Shown one piece after another: positions 24,638-35,386 of a stretch of DNA of 64,000 nt. The position numbers were made by a program, and so were the translations under genes. The notes beneath the pieces were generated by a model. That model was not told the DNA's origin. It worked only from the letters and a program-made list of their open reading frames with translations, and did no database searches. The stretch comes from Chrysemys picta bellii (lineage: Eukaryota; Chordata; Testudines; Emydidae). The stretch is from contig NC_088792.1 in the NCBI RefSeq assembly GCF_011386835.1, forward strand, positions 115,416,421 through 115,480,420, read 5' to 3'. Each line of letters starts with the position of its first letter. The first letter of the stretch is position 1.

Positions 24638-24847
24638 TAGAGAGACAAGGTGGGTGAGGTGTTATCTTTTATTGGACTAGCTTCTGTTTGGGAGAGAGAC
24701 AAGCTTTCGAGGTTACACAGAGTTCTGACATGAAGAAGCTATGTAAGCGCGAAAGCTTTTCTCTCTCACCAACAGAAGCTGGTCCAATCTCACCCACCTT
24801 GTCTCTCTAATATCCTGGGACCAACACGACTGCAACACCACCACATA
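24638..24847. mobile_element. Penelope-like element end, palindromic, different family
   Basis: Inverted arms 'gagagacaaggtgggtgag' and 'ctcacccaccttgtctctc' with matching inner blocks ('acaagctttcgag' against 'cgcgaaagctttt'), then a tail 'ggaccaacacgactgcaaca' recalling the tails at 1472 and 33106. Centre near 24733. I could not see a TSD. The same general plan as 1311-1499 and 32902-33138, but with unrelated arm sequence. Confidence 0.65.
24727..24761 (+). ncRNA. Degenerate hammerhead-like motif (PLE second family)
   Basis: GAC (24727-24729), AUGAAGA (C3 replaced by A), an extra A, hairpin GC...GC, GAAA (24751-24754), GCUU, UUU. Helix I pairing fails in this arm, but the other arm in reverse complement has GAAAGCUUGUC, and GUC would pair with GAC. 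The motif is therefore readable only when the two arms are compared. Inactive as it stands. Confidence 0.35.
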
Positions 24848-26539
24848 CAATAAATATGACACTACAAAGTGAAAGAGTTATTAGAAATAATATTCCTAAA
24901 GAGACTATGGAATCAAAAGCATGAGAAATTTTCTCTTTGGGTCTTGGTGAGCGTCTGTTAAAGATGAAATAGAAATATCAGAGAGACAACAGTGTGAATA
25001 ATACTATTATTTACTCACCTTTGTAATGATTTTTTAGATCCTGAGATGAAAATGGTTATGAAAGTCCCAAATATGATGTTTATTACAGAAGAGCCCAATT
25101 CTGCATTTTTGTCACTTTCTGTCCCCCTAATTGAAGTTAATGAGACTTTTGAATGTCGAAAGAGACCAAAATAGGGCCCCTTGAATTCTGCAAAGAAAAA
25201 CTGGGAATCAACCAGATGGCTTAACATTTTTAATAATTTTAATAATTCAATAATTGTGAAAGTCAGAACTGTAAAGGTTTCCAGGAATCTAAGGCAAACA
25301 TTGCACCAAAACCACTTCATTTACAGAATTAAGGGAATGGAAAACAATTTATCAGTGATTATATAGTTCACAGACAGGAAAACATCACCTTTGGATTGTT
25401 CTCTTAAAAGCAATGGATACATTTTAAGTTGCTCAGCAGAGCTTTGTTCAATTGACTAGAGGCTCAGCTATCTCAGTAACAAAAGATTCCCTGGAAAAGT
25501 TCCTTTTTATAGCAGAAACTGATCTGCAGAAAAGTAAACAGCAAGTACAAGACTCTGTTCATTACCATGGTGAGAGGCATGTAGACCTGTTCTTAGAAAA
25601 TGTCAGAAACTTGAATTTATAACTGGCCCAATTGGAACTCCTACACCCATACAAAAATATCTGCTGAAAAATCCATATTTATCCCTTTTGATGCCACACT
25701 AGCAGTCTCTGACCACATTGCCCTGGAGCTGATTCACTGACACATTACAGACCTGAACTTCTTTAATAATAGTGTTAATCTTTATACCTTTGTTCCCACG
25801 CCACTTTGTTTAAAAAACAGCTTTTTTCATAATGCACATCTTGACACAATTAAACATCTTTGTATATGAGCACTGGACAATGAGAAGGTAGTAAGAGAAT
25901 TGTGCACTCTGCTGAATTCTGTAATTCTGCAGCTAGAGGCTCTGCTCTGGATTCCATTCAGGTTTTGCAATTGATTGCAGTGGGAGCAGGATTAGGCCTT
26001 CAAGTAGAGAGATTACACCTGTACCAGTAAAAGGCCGCTACCCCTCTGTGAGGGAAGGGGAAGACTGGGTTAATGTGGGATAAACCGAAAAAGAATAACT
26101 TGCTACATAAGTCAGGCCACATTTAGAGCCCTTATAAATTTTTGTAATTCTCCTACCTTTTCTTAGTTTATCTTGAATCTGATCTCTAATCTCAGTGAAG
26201 TAGAATCAGCTAAACAGTTCAGGGCAACTGATGTGGATCCAAAGTAATTACAGAGACAGTGAGTACAATACATGTGAACTCTCTGTGTAGGTATACCATT
26301 GGATTATATATAGTATGTTCCTAAATCCACAAGGTAAATATTTACATTTCATTTACTGTAATGCCAGTAGAAGCTTGAAATATAACGTTATCCCATTGTT
26401 CTGACAATGCTGGAAGAATGCCAGGAGGTAATGTCAAAGTTCCCAGGAGTCAATGGCACATGGTTAAGACAGGTCTGCTTCATAGCCAGTGGTACACAAG
26501 GGAGTGATGTGGCCAGCGTCACATCTGACTGTCTTTACT
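24848..26539. other. Unassigned sequence
   Basis: No gene or repeat boundary recognised. Confidence 0.5.
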
Positions 26540-26672
26540 GCCCTAATCTGATGGATAAGGTACCTATTTTGCAGTTGGGTGAACTGGAGATGGCCTTTCA
26601 GAGGGAGAGGGAGCAATGCTTGAACCCGTGACCTTCAGACGAGGGCCTTAACCACTCAGCCACCACGTGGGG
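26540..26672 (-). mobile_element. tRNA-derived SINE (MIR-like), old
   Basis: On the minus strand the head reads GTGGCTGAGTGGTTAAGG (A-box like), then GTCACGGGTTCAAGC (B-box like), a Ser/Leu-tRNA-like pair of Pol III boxes. A tail with 'caaaataggtacc' follows, similar to the MIR core. It is not a working tRNA gene: no acceptor stem closes. Left boundary uncertain. Confidence 0.55.
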
Positions 26673-26959
26673 TTTTAATGAGGCTCTCTTAAATATCTGG
26701 GAGTACCTGGAAAATAAATTGGACAGTGCGGGTCATCACCATTTCCATAATCCCTTCCATATACTCAGGAGGCCTCCCCATTTTCAATCTGGTCCTAGCT
26801 ACCGTACTGCTGGGACTCCACCACGTCCCTCATATGTGGGTGCTAGAAAGGAGGGAGATTGACATTCCATTGTAAATGTAGGAGCACTGAACTCGTCAGT
26901 TGTATCCAATCACCATATCCATTCCATAATGAGTACTTGCACTGGACATCTATTGCAAG

Positions 26960-27292
26960 GAGGCACCAGCAATTAGCTTGGCTATCTCCCCTGATCCTAG
27001 ACAGGTTCCCAGATATTTACTGATGCCTTCTTTAATATCAGCCAAAAATATATCTGTTCCCTAGTTGGATAGGTATATCCCATCCTTGATGAATATCTCA
27101 GGTACCCAGTAAAATATGCCTGGCTGAGAAATTACCAGCTTTCCCCACCCCCCACCCCCTGCGCGGTAAGAATTTGGCCACTTCCATGTTCACATACCTT
27201 GTAATCTTATCAACTCATGGAGGCTTCATATCTCCCTGCCACTCCCTGCACTGAAACATGTCAGACCAAATAATGGTCACTCCCAGCTTTAC
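26960..27292 (-). pseudogene. SGNH-hydrolase-like ORF relic, probably retroelement-derived
   Basis: Translated on the minus strand, a first block reads VTIIWSDMFQCREWQG and, after a stop, YVNMEVAKFLPRRGW. In another frame a second block reads WVPEIFIKDGIYLSN, a stop, then GTDIFLADIKEGISKYL. The DGIxLSxxG phrase resembles the Asp/His block of SGNH (GDSL) esterases, with Tyr in place of the usual His. CR1-type LINEs carry an esterase in ORF1, and the long CR1 here has YGLHLNQN in the same role. At least two stops and a frameshift are present. The C-rich tract near 27146-27165 lies at the frame change. Family assignment is tentative. Confidence 0.5.
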
Positions 27293-27299
27293 ATTAGTA

Positions 27300-30200
27300 C
27301 CACTCCAGTGATTTCAGGAAAACTGCACTGGTGTAAAACTGCTTACACCCCCCTTACCAACTCCCAATTAAAATGCTTCAATATAAGACAGCAAAATAGG
27401 TAGTCTGAGTAGTTTTCTGGGGCGTGGGTTGGCAAAGGTGGAATTAGTATAATAAAAATAATTCCTGGCCACATCACTATCTATCCCTTTCCTCTTCCCT
27501 CTCTCTCATCTGCTCTCCCTCTTGCTTTCGTACGCCTTCCTTTTTTGTTCGTTTGGGAGATGTTATTACAGACCTTTTAAAAATGAGCAAAGGCAAGGGC
27601 AGAAAGAGGGGAGAAGCCGCAGCTCAGCATTATTGCAGGCTATTATTCATTTTAGGATCCACCCTGCTTTTTTTGTGCCTTGAATTCTGCCATATTAGTT
27701 GGGGCCATGGAATTGCAGTCAGTTGCAGGCCTTGAGTCATTAGTGTGTGCAGGTGTGTGGGCAGCCAGATATGATACAAGACCATTTACAACATTTTTGC
27801 CGTAAACTCTTGGAGGGAGGTTTTCAAAGAGCACCTAGCGCACCAAGAATTTAGGCACATACATCCCATTGAAAGTCAATGGGCTTTGGGTGCTTTTGAC
27901 AGACTCTCCCTCAATATACCTCTGAAGGATCCAATCCTGTGATCTTAATTCTGGCAACAACAAAAAACACATTGATCTCAGTGACAATTCTCTGAGTAAA
28001 GATACAAGATGGGCCACTGGTTGGCAATGTTATATTATTTGTGCATGTTTTAATATATAAAGAACATTAATGCATATATCTATGGTAGAAACAGCAAAAG
28101 GTTTCAGGATGCTAAGCTCCCGGTGTAAGGCTTGTCCCCTGAAAAGCTTGGTATTTGTTAACCTGGTCTAAAGTTTTATGAAGTATAGGTCAATATTTTG
28201 TTATAAGAGAAAACTTATTACTTCATCTTCTACAGGTCAGATTTTCTTCAGACTGAGAAGGAGTTGTAGCGCATGAGGATCTGATACAGTAGGTAAGTTG
28301 ATTTCAATTCTCTCTCATGTCTAACTTTTATTACTTTGCTGACTGGCACTGGCTAAACTGCAAATTTTACTCTTAATTACCCTAGTGCAAATACAGAGTA
28401 AAGCCATTGATTTACATGGGTGTAATTGAAAATGGAATTTTAGCCACAGTGTTTTTCAAAATGAAATTGCAGAAACAATAATATTATTAAACTTGCTTTT
28501 AGTCATTGATCATAGACACTAAGAGGTCAACAGAAGAAAAATGGTTTCAGTCCAGTCTGTTGTTGAAATAAATTAAAGTAAAAATATTTTTTATGGGAAA
28601 GGATAAACCTACATCTTATCTCATGGCTGCTCAGAGGATCCACTGTAATTGATGTACTGTAACCACGCTCACAGAGTAATAACTATCCCTTCCGATACTG
28701 TAATGCCGCCGATGAGGTTAAATTACTTAACAGCACAGTTTGTCCTTTCTGCCCTTTCCTACTTACCCTGTCAGCTTATGAATCAGACAAGCTGTGCTGA
28801 AAACAATGTATCCAAGCATATAGCCAGAAGATAAATGAGAGATCGATGTAAGGGTGGAATTTTATATTGTGCCAATCATTGAGTTCTACAATCCAGGGCA
28901 GTTGTTTAGTGCTTAGAATTTAGAGTTATAGATGTGTTTTGCCTCATGGTCATGGAACAGTGCCATGGTCAAGCTGAAATCTCCCTTAACCTGCAATATG
29001 TGTCGCTGCTTGGGTTCCAGAGTAACAGTGGAGAATAATTTGAAAGGATTGAATTTAATCATGACAATGTGGCTCTAGAAATGGTTTGTTGTGGTATCAA
29101 CCACTGTGAAAATCATTAGTGTATGGGTTGTGGTGATGAGAAGCACTCTAGTTCTCTGGCTTCCGGTGGGATTGCCTGTTATGTCACTCAAACAGATGAA
29201 TTGTGGTATTTCCTTTGACAGAGTCTGGCAAATAAAGCTGAATTAAACTCATGGTGGAAGTTTCTTAAAACACAGTACAGAGATGGAAAAGGTAAATAGC
29301 TTTTAGTTTGGCATCTCTGCAAGTCCAGCTTAAAGTCCGTTAGTAAATTTTATTCAGTGACATCAATGCTTGAGACTTTCAATTTGCAGAGCTATTAATT
29401 GTTTTAATTTTCATGAGTACAAAATATACATCCCTGACAAAAATCACAGGGTTGTCTATTTACAATATGTGTATTTGTATATATAAAATTGTTATAGTAG
29501 TGATTAGAGTGAAGGTAGAGAAAAATGTGGTTGCTTTCTGTACAGGACTAAACTTGAGGACAAATCTATGGAATTGCACTCACAGTACTTCAAAAAAAAT
29601 TCTTGTGCATTTGCATGGACTTAATCCCTCCATCACATACAGGAAACATTTTAGTTCCTTTGTTGCTGCACAATAATTAAGTCTGTTTTTCCTTGCATTT
29701 TCCATGCATGTTGATCTGGGCACCCATCACATGCGATTTGAACTACATTTTTTCTAAAAATGTCAGTATATTTCTGTTGCATTCAAGGAACAATCTAGAT
29801 ACCAATGACTTGGTAGCTAAAATGATACCTGTAAATCTCTATCAATATTAAACAAAATAGACCAGATTTTGCCCTGATGTACACCCCATACAACCACAGT
29901 GAGGTCATTTCAACCAACTGGTATTATTCAATGGAATTGTTTGGATTGTAAATTGCTGGAGAACATTTGTAGCCTAGTTGATAAGTTGCCTGTTTTTGAT
30001 TTCAAAGACACTGAATTCAAAGCCTCCTGGGATTTTCATAGTAAGCCTTTGTGTTAATTATGTCCATCAGTGTGTTTTCCCCCTTAACTTGGCTTTTTTT
30101 TTTTTTTACGTGTGAAATATCTTGAATTAAATGATATACAATTACAAACTGCGGCCTGACCTTGCAGTCCTTCAATAGGAGATATGCACATATATATGTA

Positions 30201-30580
30201 CAAATGTGCTGTGGGACTGAGCCCCGTACATTAAAGGCAGATGTGCTCTACAGACATGCTGTATCAGAAGAGTGATCTTCAAAACATCAGATTGAATTGA
30301 TAACTGACATCTCTCCGTTTCTACATTGCTTCTAATAATGTGGAATTAGTGATAATCCTAATTCCAGAAAATGCCCTCTGCGGGGTTTTAGGAAGTCAGG
30401 GAGAGAGAAAGTGGTGGCCTACAGAAGAGGGACTGACCCCCTATGCACAAGAGATGAGATCTATTAGTGGAGAGGACCTTCCATGTATGTATCTTCAGAG
30501 CAGGTTTTGTCCCATCATTGTTATTTATCTGTAATATAAAGAATACATTGGTACTTTATGGACAGGTATTTGCTTTGAAG
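27300..30580. other. Unassigned sequence
   Basis: No gene recognised. Phrases such as 'ttgaaagtcaatgggctttg' (near 27870) and 'agattttgccctgatgtaca' (near 29868) look like fragments of old amniote repeats. A T-run lies at 30096-30108. Confidence 0.45.
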
Positions 30581-30758
30581 ATCATAGAATATCAGGGTTG
30601 GAAGGGACCTCAGGAGGTCATCTAGTCCAACCCCCTGCTCACAGCAGGACCAATCCACAGTTAGATTTTTGCCCCAAATCTCTAAATGGCCCCCTCAAGG
30701 ATTGAACTCACAACCCTGGGTTTAGCAGGCCAATGCTCAAACCACTGAGCTATTCCCA
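30581..30758 (-). mobile_element. tRNA-headed SINE with CR1-type tail (turtle Pol III SINE)
   Basis: On the minus strand the head contains the A-box ATAGCTCAGTGG and the B-box GGTTGTGAGTTCAATCC. The 3' tail is CR1-like, ending in ATTCTATGAT ('atcatagaatatcagggttg' on plus). A Pol III promoter joined to a LINE 3' end is the standard design by which a SINE uses CR1 reverse transcriptase. About 178 bp, nearly full length. Confidence 0.88.
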
Positions 30759-31521
30759 TCCTACTCACACTGATGTCAGGGACCAAAGTCCCATTTACTT
30801 TAATTGGAAGACACTCAGTCCTAGGTAGGCCATGCTCAAATGCCAGGCCAGGGGGGGAACTGGAAGGAACAGCAAGCAATGTGGATGTAACAGTGATGTG
30901 TTAGTTCTATAATCATTGTTTGGATTTTATATTTTGAATATTTCATTTATTTTTAAAAATAGGGGAATGGATGGGAATATCAGTGGTTTGGTCTCAATGG
31001 GGAGAGGGCTCTAGGGTCTTTTGGAAATATAATAAGGAGGCATGGCAGACTTGGTCAGAGAAGGGATTTCCAAAAAGCATTTCTCATATCAAAAAATGTA
31101 TAGAGCTGAGAGGGAGAGGAAAAATCAATTTGGATTGAAGAAACCAGTTACGCATGGGGTTAAAATAAGGGAAAGTCAGGGGAATGCAGCTAAAAGCAGA
31201 GGGCAATTCTCCTTCTTCTCAGCACAGCTTATACCGCCACTGCCTCCTTGGCTGGTGTGATGATTAGCTCCCCTTCGTTTCATTCTACTTTAACCACTGG
31301 GCAAGTGGCTTGCATGGAACGAAGGGGACAGGAAGAGCAGAAGGGGCTGAGTTTAGAGAAGTGGACAGGAGCCAGGTTTATTCAGGCCCTTGAAGAGGAT
31401 AGGACAAGGAACACGAATTTCATGCCAAGGTGGTAGAGAGAATTGTCAAACCTTGCCAAGGTGCTGGAAAACAAAGCAGTTTCCTGATGTGTGTTTTATA
31501 GTGAAGAACCAGCATCCAGAT
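30759..31521. other. Unassigned sequence
   Basis: No gene or repeat boundary recognised. Confidence 0.45.
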
Positions 31522-31528
31522 GTTAAGA

Positions 31529-32741
31529 TAGGGTTACCATATTTCAGCAAGCAAAAAAGAGGACGGGAGGAGCCCCGCCCTAGCCCCGCCCCTGCCACTC
31601 CCACTTCCCGCCCCCCAGAACCCCCAACCCCCCCCCCGTTCCTTGTCCCCTGACTGCCCCCTCCTGGGACCCCTGCCCCTAACTGTCCCCCAGGACTCCA
31701 CTCCCTATCTAAGCCTCCCTGCCTCTTGTCCCCTGACTGCCCCAACCCTTATCCACACCCCCACCCCCAGACAGACCCCTGGGACTCCCACGCCCCATCC
31801 AACCACTCCCCACCCCCTGACAGCCCCCCCCAGAACTCCCAACCCATCTAAACCCCTCTGCTCCCTGTCCCCTGACTGCTCCGATCCCTCTCCGCACTCC
31901 TGCCCCCTGACAGCCCCCCCCCAGAACTCCCAACCCATCTAAACCCCTCTGCTCCCTGTCCCCTGACTGCTCCGATCCCTCTCCGCACTCCTGCCCCCTG
32001 ACAGCCCCCCCCCCAGAACTCCCAACCCATCTAAACCCCTCTGCTCCCTCTCCCCTGACTGCTCCGATCCCTCTCCCCACTCCTGCCCCCTGACAGCTCC
32101 CCCCCAGAACTCCCAGTCCCCCACCCCCCGCTCCTTGTCCCCTGACTGCCCCCTCCTGGGACCCCTGCTCCTAACTGCCCTCCAGAACCCCACCCCCTAC
32201 CTAAGCCTCCCTGTTCCTTGTCCCCTAACTGCCCCCTCCTAAGACCCCCCCCAACTGCCCCCCAGGACCCTACCCCCTACCTGTACCCTGACTGCCCAAA
32301 ACTTTCTCCACTCCCCCCAAAAAGCCCCCCCCCGTTGCTTGACTGCCCCCTCCAGAACCTCCCTGCCCCTTCTCCTGCCCCCTGGCCCCCTTACCCTGCT
32401 GCTCAGAACAGGGTGTTGGGCTCTGTGCGAGCCGAGCCGGACACGTGGCTGCGCTCCCCAGCACAACAAAACCCGGTCCCTGGCCCTGCACAGTGCTGCC
32501 GGACCGGGCTGCAGGGGAGAGCTGCCCCTGGCTCAGAATGCAGGGCCGATCCGGCTCCTCTACAGCTGCTCCGGAGTCCAGCCCGGGACTTTCCTGCAGC
32601 CCTCCCAGCTGCTCGCTCTGCTCTGCCGGGGGAGGGGGGAAATCCCGGACATTTTGAGTGCTTTACAAATTCCCCCCGGACGCTATTTTTAGAACAAAAA
32701 GGAGGACATGTCCGGGTAAATCCGGACGAATGGTAACCCTA
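31529..32741. mobile_element. Non-autonomous hAT-like DNA transposon, C-rich
   Basis: Inverted ends TAGGGTTACCAT and ATGG(T)AACCCTA, flanked by the duplication GTTAAGA (31522-31528 and 32742-32748). The interior is very C-rich on the plus strand and includes a minisatellite. The subterminal right part reads 'ggaggacatgtccgggtaaa'. Long open frames on both strands arise from the base composition and repeats and encode nothing recognisable. The superfamily is inferred from the TSD length (7, perhaps 8 bp) and the end shape. Confidence 0.8.
31817..32089. repeat. Minisatellite, three units of about 91 bp
   Basis: Units begin with CTGACAGCCC at 31817, 31907 and 31998, with the next start at 32090 (periods 90, 91, 92). 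The differences are mostly the length of the C-run. Partial, more diverged units continue on both sides. Confidence 0.9.
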
Positions 32742-32950
32742 GTTAAGAGCATTAGAGATACTGAACAAATTAAACTGTTATTGACGCTGACGCACAGGTG
32801 CAGTTTCCAGTGATGTTCAAAATCTGATCCATTGGGGAGCATGATAACCCAAACACCATGAAAGTCAATGGCACTTTGCTTTAAATGTATATAATGTAGT
32901 AAAAGAACAGGAGTACTTGTGGCACCTTAGAGACTAACAAATTTATTAGA

Positions 32951-32990
32951 GCATAAGCTTTCGTGGGCTACAACCCACTTCTTCGGATGC
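32951..32990 (-). ncRNA. Hammerhead-ribozyme-like motif, minus strand
   Basis: Minus strand, 5' to 3': GCAU, CCGAAGA, extra A, perfect stem II GUGGGU/GCCCAC with loop UGUA, GAAA, GCUU, AUGC. Helix I is GCAU/AUGC (4 bp). Cleavage expected after UU, just before AUGC. The only core departure is C for U4. Helix III is a bare A-U pair over a two-base loop, so activity would need dimerisation or tertiary help. Confidence 0.6.
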
Positions 32991-33006
32991 ATATAGGATG
33001 ATATAT

Positions 33007-33046
33007 GCATCCGAAGAAGTGTGTTGTAGCCCACGAAAGCTTATGC
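33007..33046 (+). ncRNA. Hammerhead-ribozyme-like motif, plus strand
   Basis: GCAU (33007-33010), CCGAAGA (33011-33017), extra A, stem II 33019-33034 with one mismatch, GAAA (33035-33038), GCUU, AUGC (33043-33046). The mirror image of the minus-strand motif in the same palindrome. Confidence 0.57.
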
Positions 33047-33149
33047 TCTAATAAATTTGTTAGTCTCTAAGGTGCCACAAGTACTCCTGTTCTTTTTGAG
33101 GATACAGACTAACACGGCTGCTACCCTGAAACCTGTGAATAATGTAGTA

Positions 33150-33847
33150 GAACATCCTTCTTAGTCCTGTGGTTGCTTATTTTAGAAATTGACACTGAAA
33201 AGAAGATCTCCTAAGGCATATTCTGCTGGCCCTTGTTTTCATTTACCTATAATCTTTCAAATGCTAGTGGGTTTGTTCTTCGTTTAGCAATGATTTATCC
33301 AGAATAACTGTGAACGCTTGAATGTATATAGAAATAGGGAGGTTTTAGCCTTAATTTTGCTTCTTTGGTTTTATTCCTTCTTATATCACTTTGATGTTGC
33401 TTATACAGTGGCTATCCCAATTACTAATCACCAGTGTCACTGTTGCAGTTCAGATCCTGTGCCATGAATATTGTTCCTCAGAGAGCTGAACTGGTGAATT
33501 AAAGAAAACCAAAACAAACCATAGTGAGGACAAAATATCTGAAAATGAAGCCATTTGTGTTCAGTTACTGATGTTTTGTTCCTGTCACTAGGACCTTGTA
33601 ATATGGGATGACTGAATAAAATGTCAGTAAGATTAACAACCTGGCATATGTGCAGTAAATACCGAAGATTGGATGTTCTGTTTTATTTTGTTTTTTTCGT
33701 TAATGATGCACTGCCTAATATAGCATTATTTTTCTTCCTGGTTTTATAGCAGCCACACTTTTTAATGTTTAATAGTTCCTAAAATACTCTAACCTATTAG
33801 TTAAATTGAGCATTCTCCCCAGGTCATCACTTCACAATGTTATGTTT
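33150..33847. other. Unassigned sequence
   Basis: AT-rich, no gene or repeat recognised. Confidence 0.5.
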
Positions 33848-33852
33848 GTTTA

Positions 33853-34752
33853 TGTAACCCTTCTGCTGTGGGGGGGTCAGCAGCAACAAGGGTCAGATAC
33901 AATATCTAGGGGATCCTCTTAACAGTACAACACAGAACTGATTTGGGTCCCCACCCAGTAATCTGGGAAAATAAACACTACCCCTGGGTGTCTCTAAGAG
34001 GCAATACTTCCACTCTCACAAGCACTGAGTTGGTGTACAGCAAAGACAGCCTTTAATAAAAAGGGAAAAGGAACCCAGTATTATTTTGGGGAAACTCCAC
34101 ATCCATGATTTGAAAGTGTGTAACTATGAGCAAACACCCACCCCTGAGTACGCTGGGCAGTGCCCTTTGCCTCAGGTTCTCACCTTATGGTGTGAAAGTC
34201 TGACAACAAATATTCCTTTAACACATCACTCCCCTCTCCCTCCACTGCACCCCACTCTCAGTTGGTTGTCCTGAGTCAGCAAAGACCAGAGTTCAGAGGT
34301 GGAGTCACCTGGATCCACCTCCCACACCTGAAAAGGGGGGGGAGGGCATCAAGCAATGCTACTGCTGCCTCTGCTCTCTGCCACAATTCTCTCTGCTGTT
34401 ATCACTGCCACTTCTGCAATGCCACATTCTGAGGTTCCCTCACTTAGTCCAGCTCTGAGTGTTTTCTCTGGATAGCAGGGAATGTCTGGGCTACTGCCTC
34501 TTTGTTGTCTTTCACTGCAACATCATCCCCGTTCCAGGGCTAGGGCTTAGCCCCTAGACCTGTTCATCAGTCACTGACCAGAAACAACTCCCAATTGAAT
34601 ACAACCAGCTCTGTCTTTAAACACTGGAGAGGGGAGGGTCAAATGGTGTCTGGGACTCTTTAGGCAGAGTCCACACCACCAGGTGGGAACACTGTCCCCC
34701 GCCCCCTCTCATCTTCCATGGGATTTGGCCTCTGGTTAGCAAGTGAGGCTCA
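33853..34752. mobile_element. Probable solo LTR
   Basis: Begins TGTAACCC and ends GGCTCA, flanked by the 5-bp repeat GTTTA (33848-33852 and 34753-34757). An AATAAA lies in 'cctttaataaaaaggg' near 34051. The GT/CA ends and 5-bp duplication are typical of LTR retroelements. The two ends are not good inverted repeats of each other, so the right edge is less certain. Confidence 0.6.
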
Positions 34753-34992
34753 GTTTAGGGTGACCCCCTTAATCAGGGCATTAAGTACAGTTCTGCTGCT
34801 TTTCACTTATACAATAAGGATAAAATTTTATTACCCCTGCATTTAATACTGAAGTGAACTATAACCCAACATCAGCCAAAATTGATCACTTTGGCAATGA
34901 AGGTCTGTCTGCTGCACATGAAGGCAGAGTAGATGTGTCTAGGCAAATACAGTCTGTTCCTGAAGTCTTTTCATCCAGGGCATCACTAGATG

Positions 34993-35378
34993 CATAGGCG
35001 CCAACTTCCACTGTTCCCAGTGGGTGCTTGACAAACACACCCCGGCCCCACCCCTGCACTGCCCTCACCCCGCCCCCATTCCATCCCTTCCCCAAAGTCC
35101 CCGCCCCTGCCCTGCGACTTCTCCCCCTGCTCCCCTGAGCGCTCCACATTCCCGCTCCTTCCCCTCCCTCCCTCCCAGCACACCGCCAAATAACTGTTTG
35201 GTAGCAGCCGGGGGGAAGCACTGAAAAGTAGGCGGAGAAGCAGGGATTTGGCACGCTCGGGGGAGAGGAGGTGGGATGGGGGATGAGGGGAGCTTGGCTG
35301 CCAGTGGGTGCAGAGCACCCACTAATTTTTCCCCGTGGGTGCTCCAGCCCCGGAGCACCCATGGAGTCGGCGCCTATG
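34993..35378. mobile_element. hAT non-autonomous element (386 bp)
   Basis: Perfect 8-bp TSD ACTAGATG (34985-34992 and 35379-35386). Ends are CATAGGCGCCAACTTCC and, on the other side, GGAGTCGGCGCCTATG. Internal 'gtgggtgct' and 'gagcaccca' phrases pair. Minus-strand open frames through it are compositional, not genes. Confidence 0.92.
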
Positions 35379-35386
35379 ACTAGATG

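Larger units (their letters stand above)
32902..33138. mobile_element. Penelope-like element end, palindromic
   Basis: Arms 'gaacaggagtacttgtggca' (plus) and its complement near 33075-33096 meet around 32998, then a tail 'acagactaacacggctgcta'. An 11-bp TSD ATAATGTAGTA flanks it (32891-32901 and 33139-33149). Each arm carries a hammerhead-like core, one per strand. No RT or endonuclease sequence. Confidence 0.8.

Noticed and set aside
26598..26670. Ser/Leu-like tRNA gene on the minus strand
   Set aside because: A and B boxes are present, but the acceptor stem is not, and a MIR-like body follows.
30690..30758. tRNA gene on the minus strand
   Set aside because: The Pol III boxes belong to a SINE head joined to a CR1 tail, and the cloverleaf does not close.
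31446..32736. Long open frames on both strands in the C-rich zone (up to 172 codons)
   Set aside because: They come from base composition and tandem repeats inside a hAT element. Products are Pro- or Gly-rich with no known domain.
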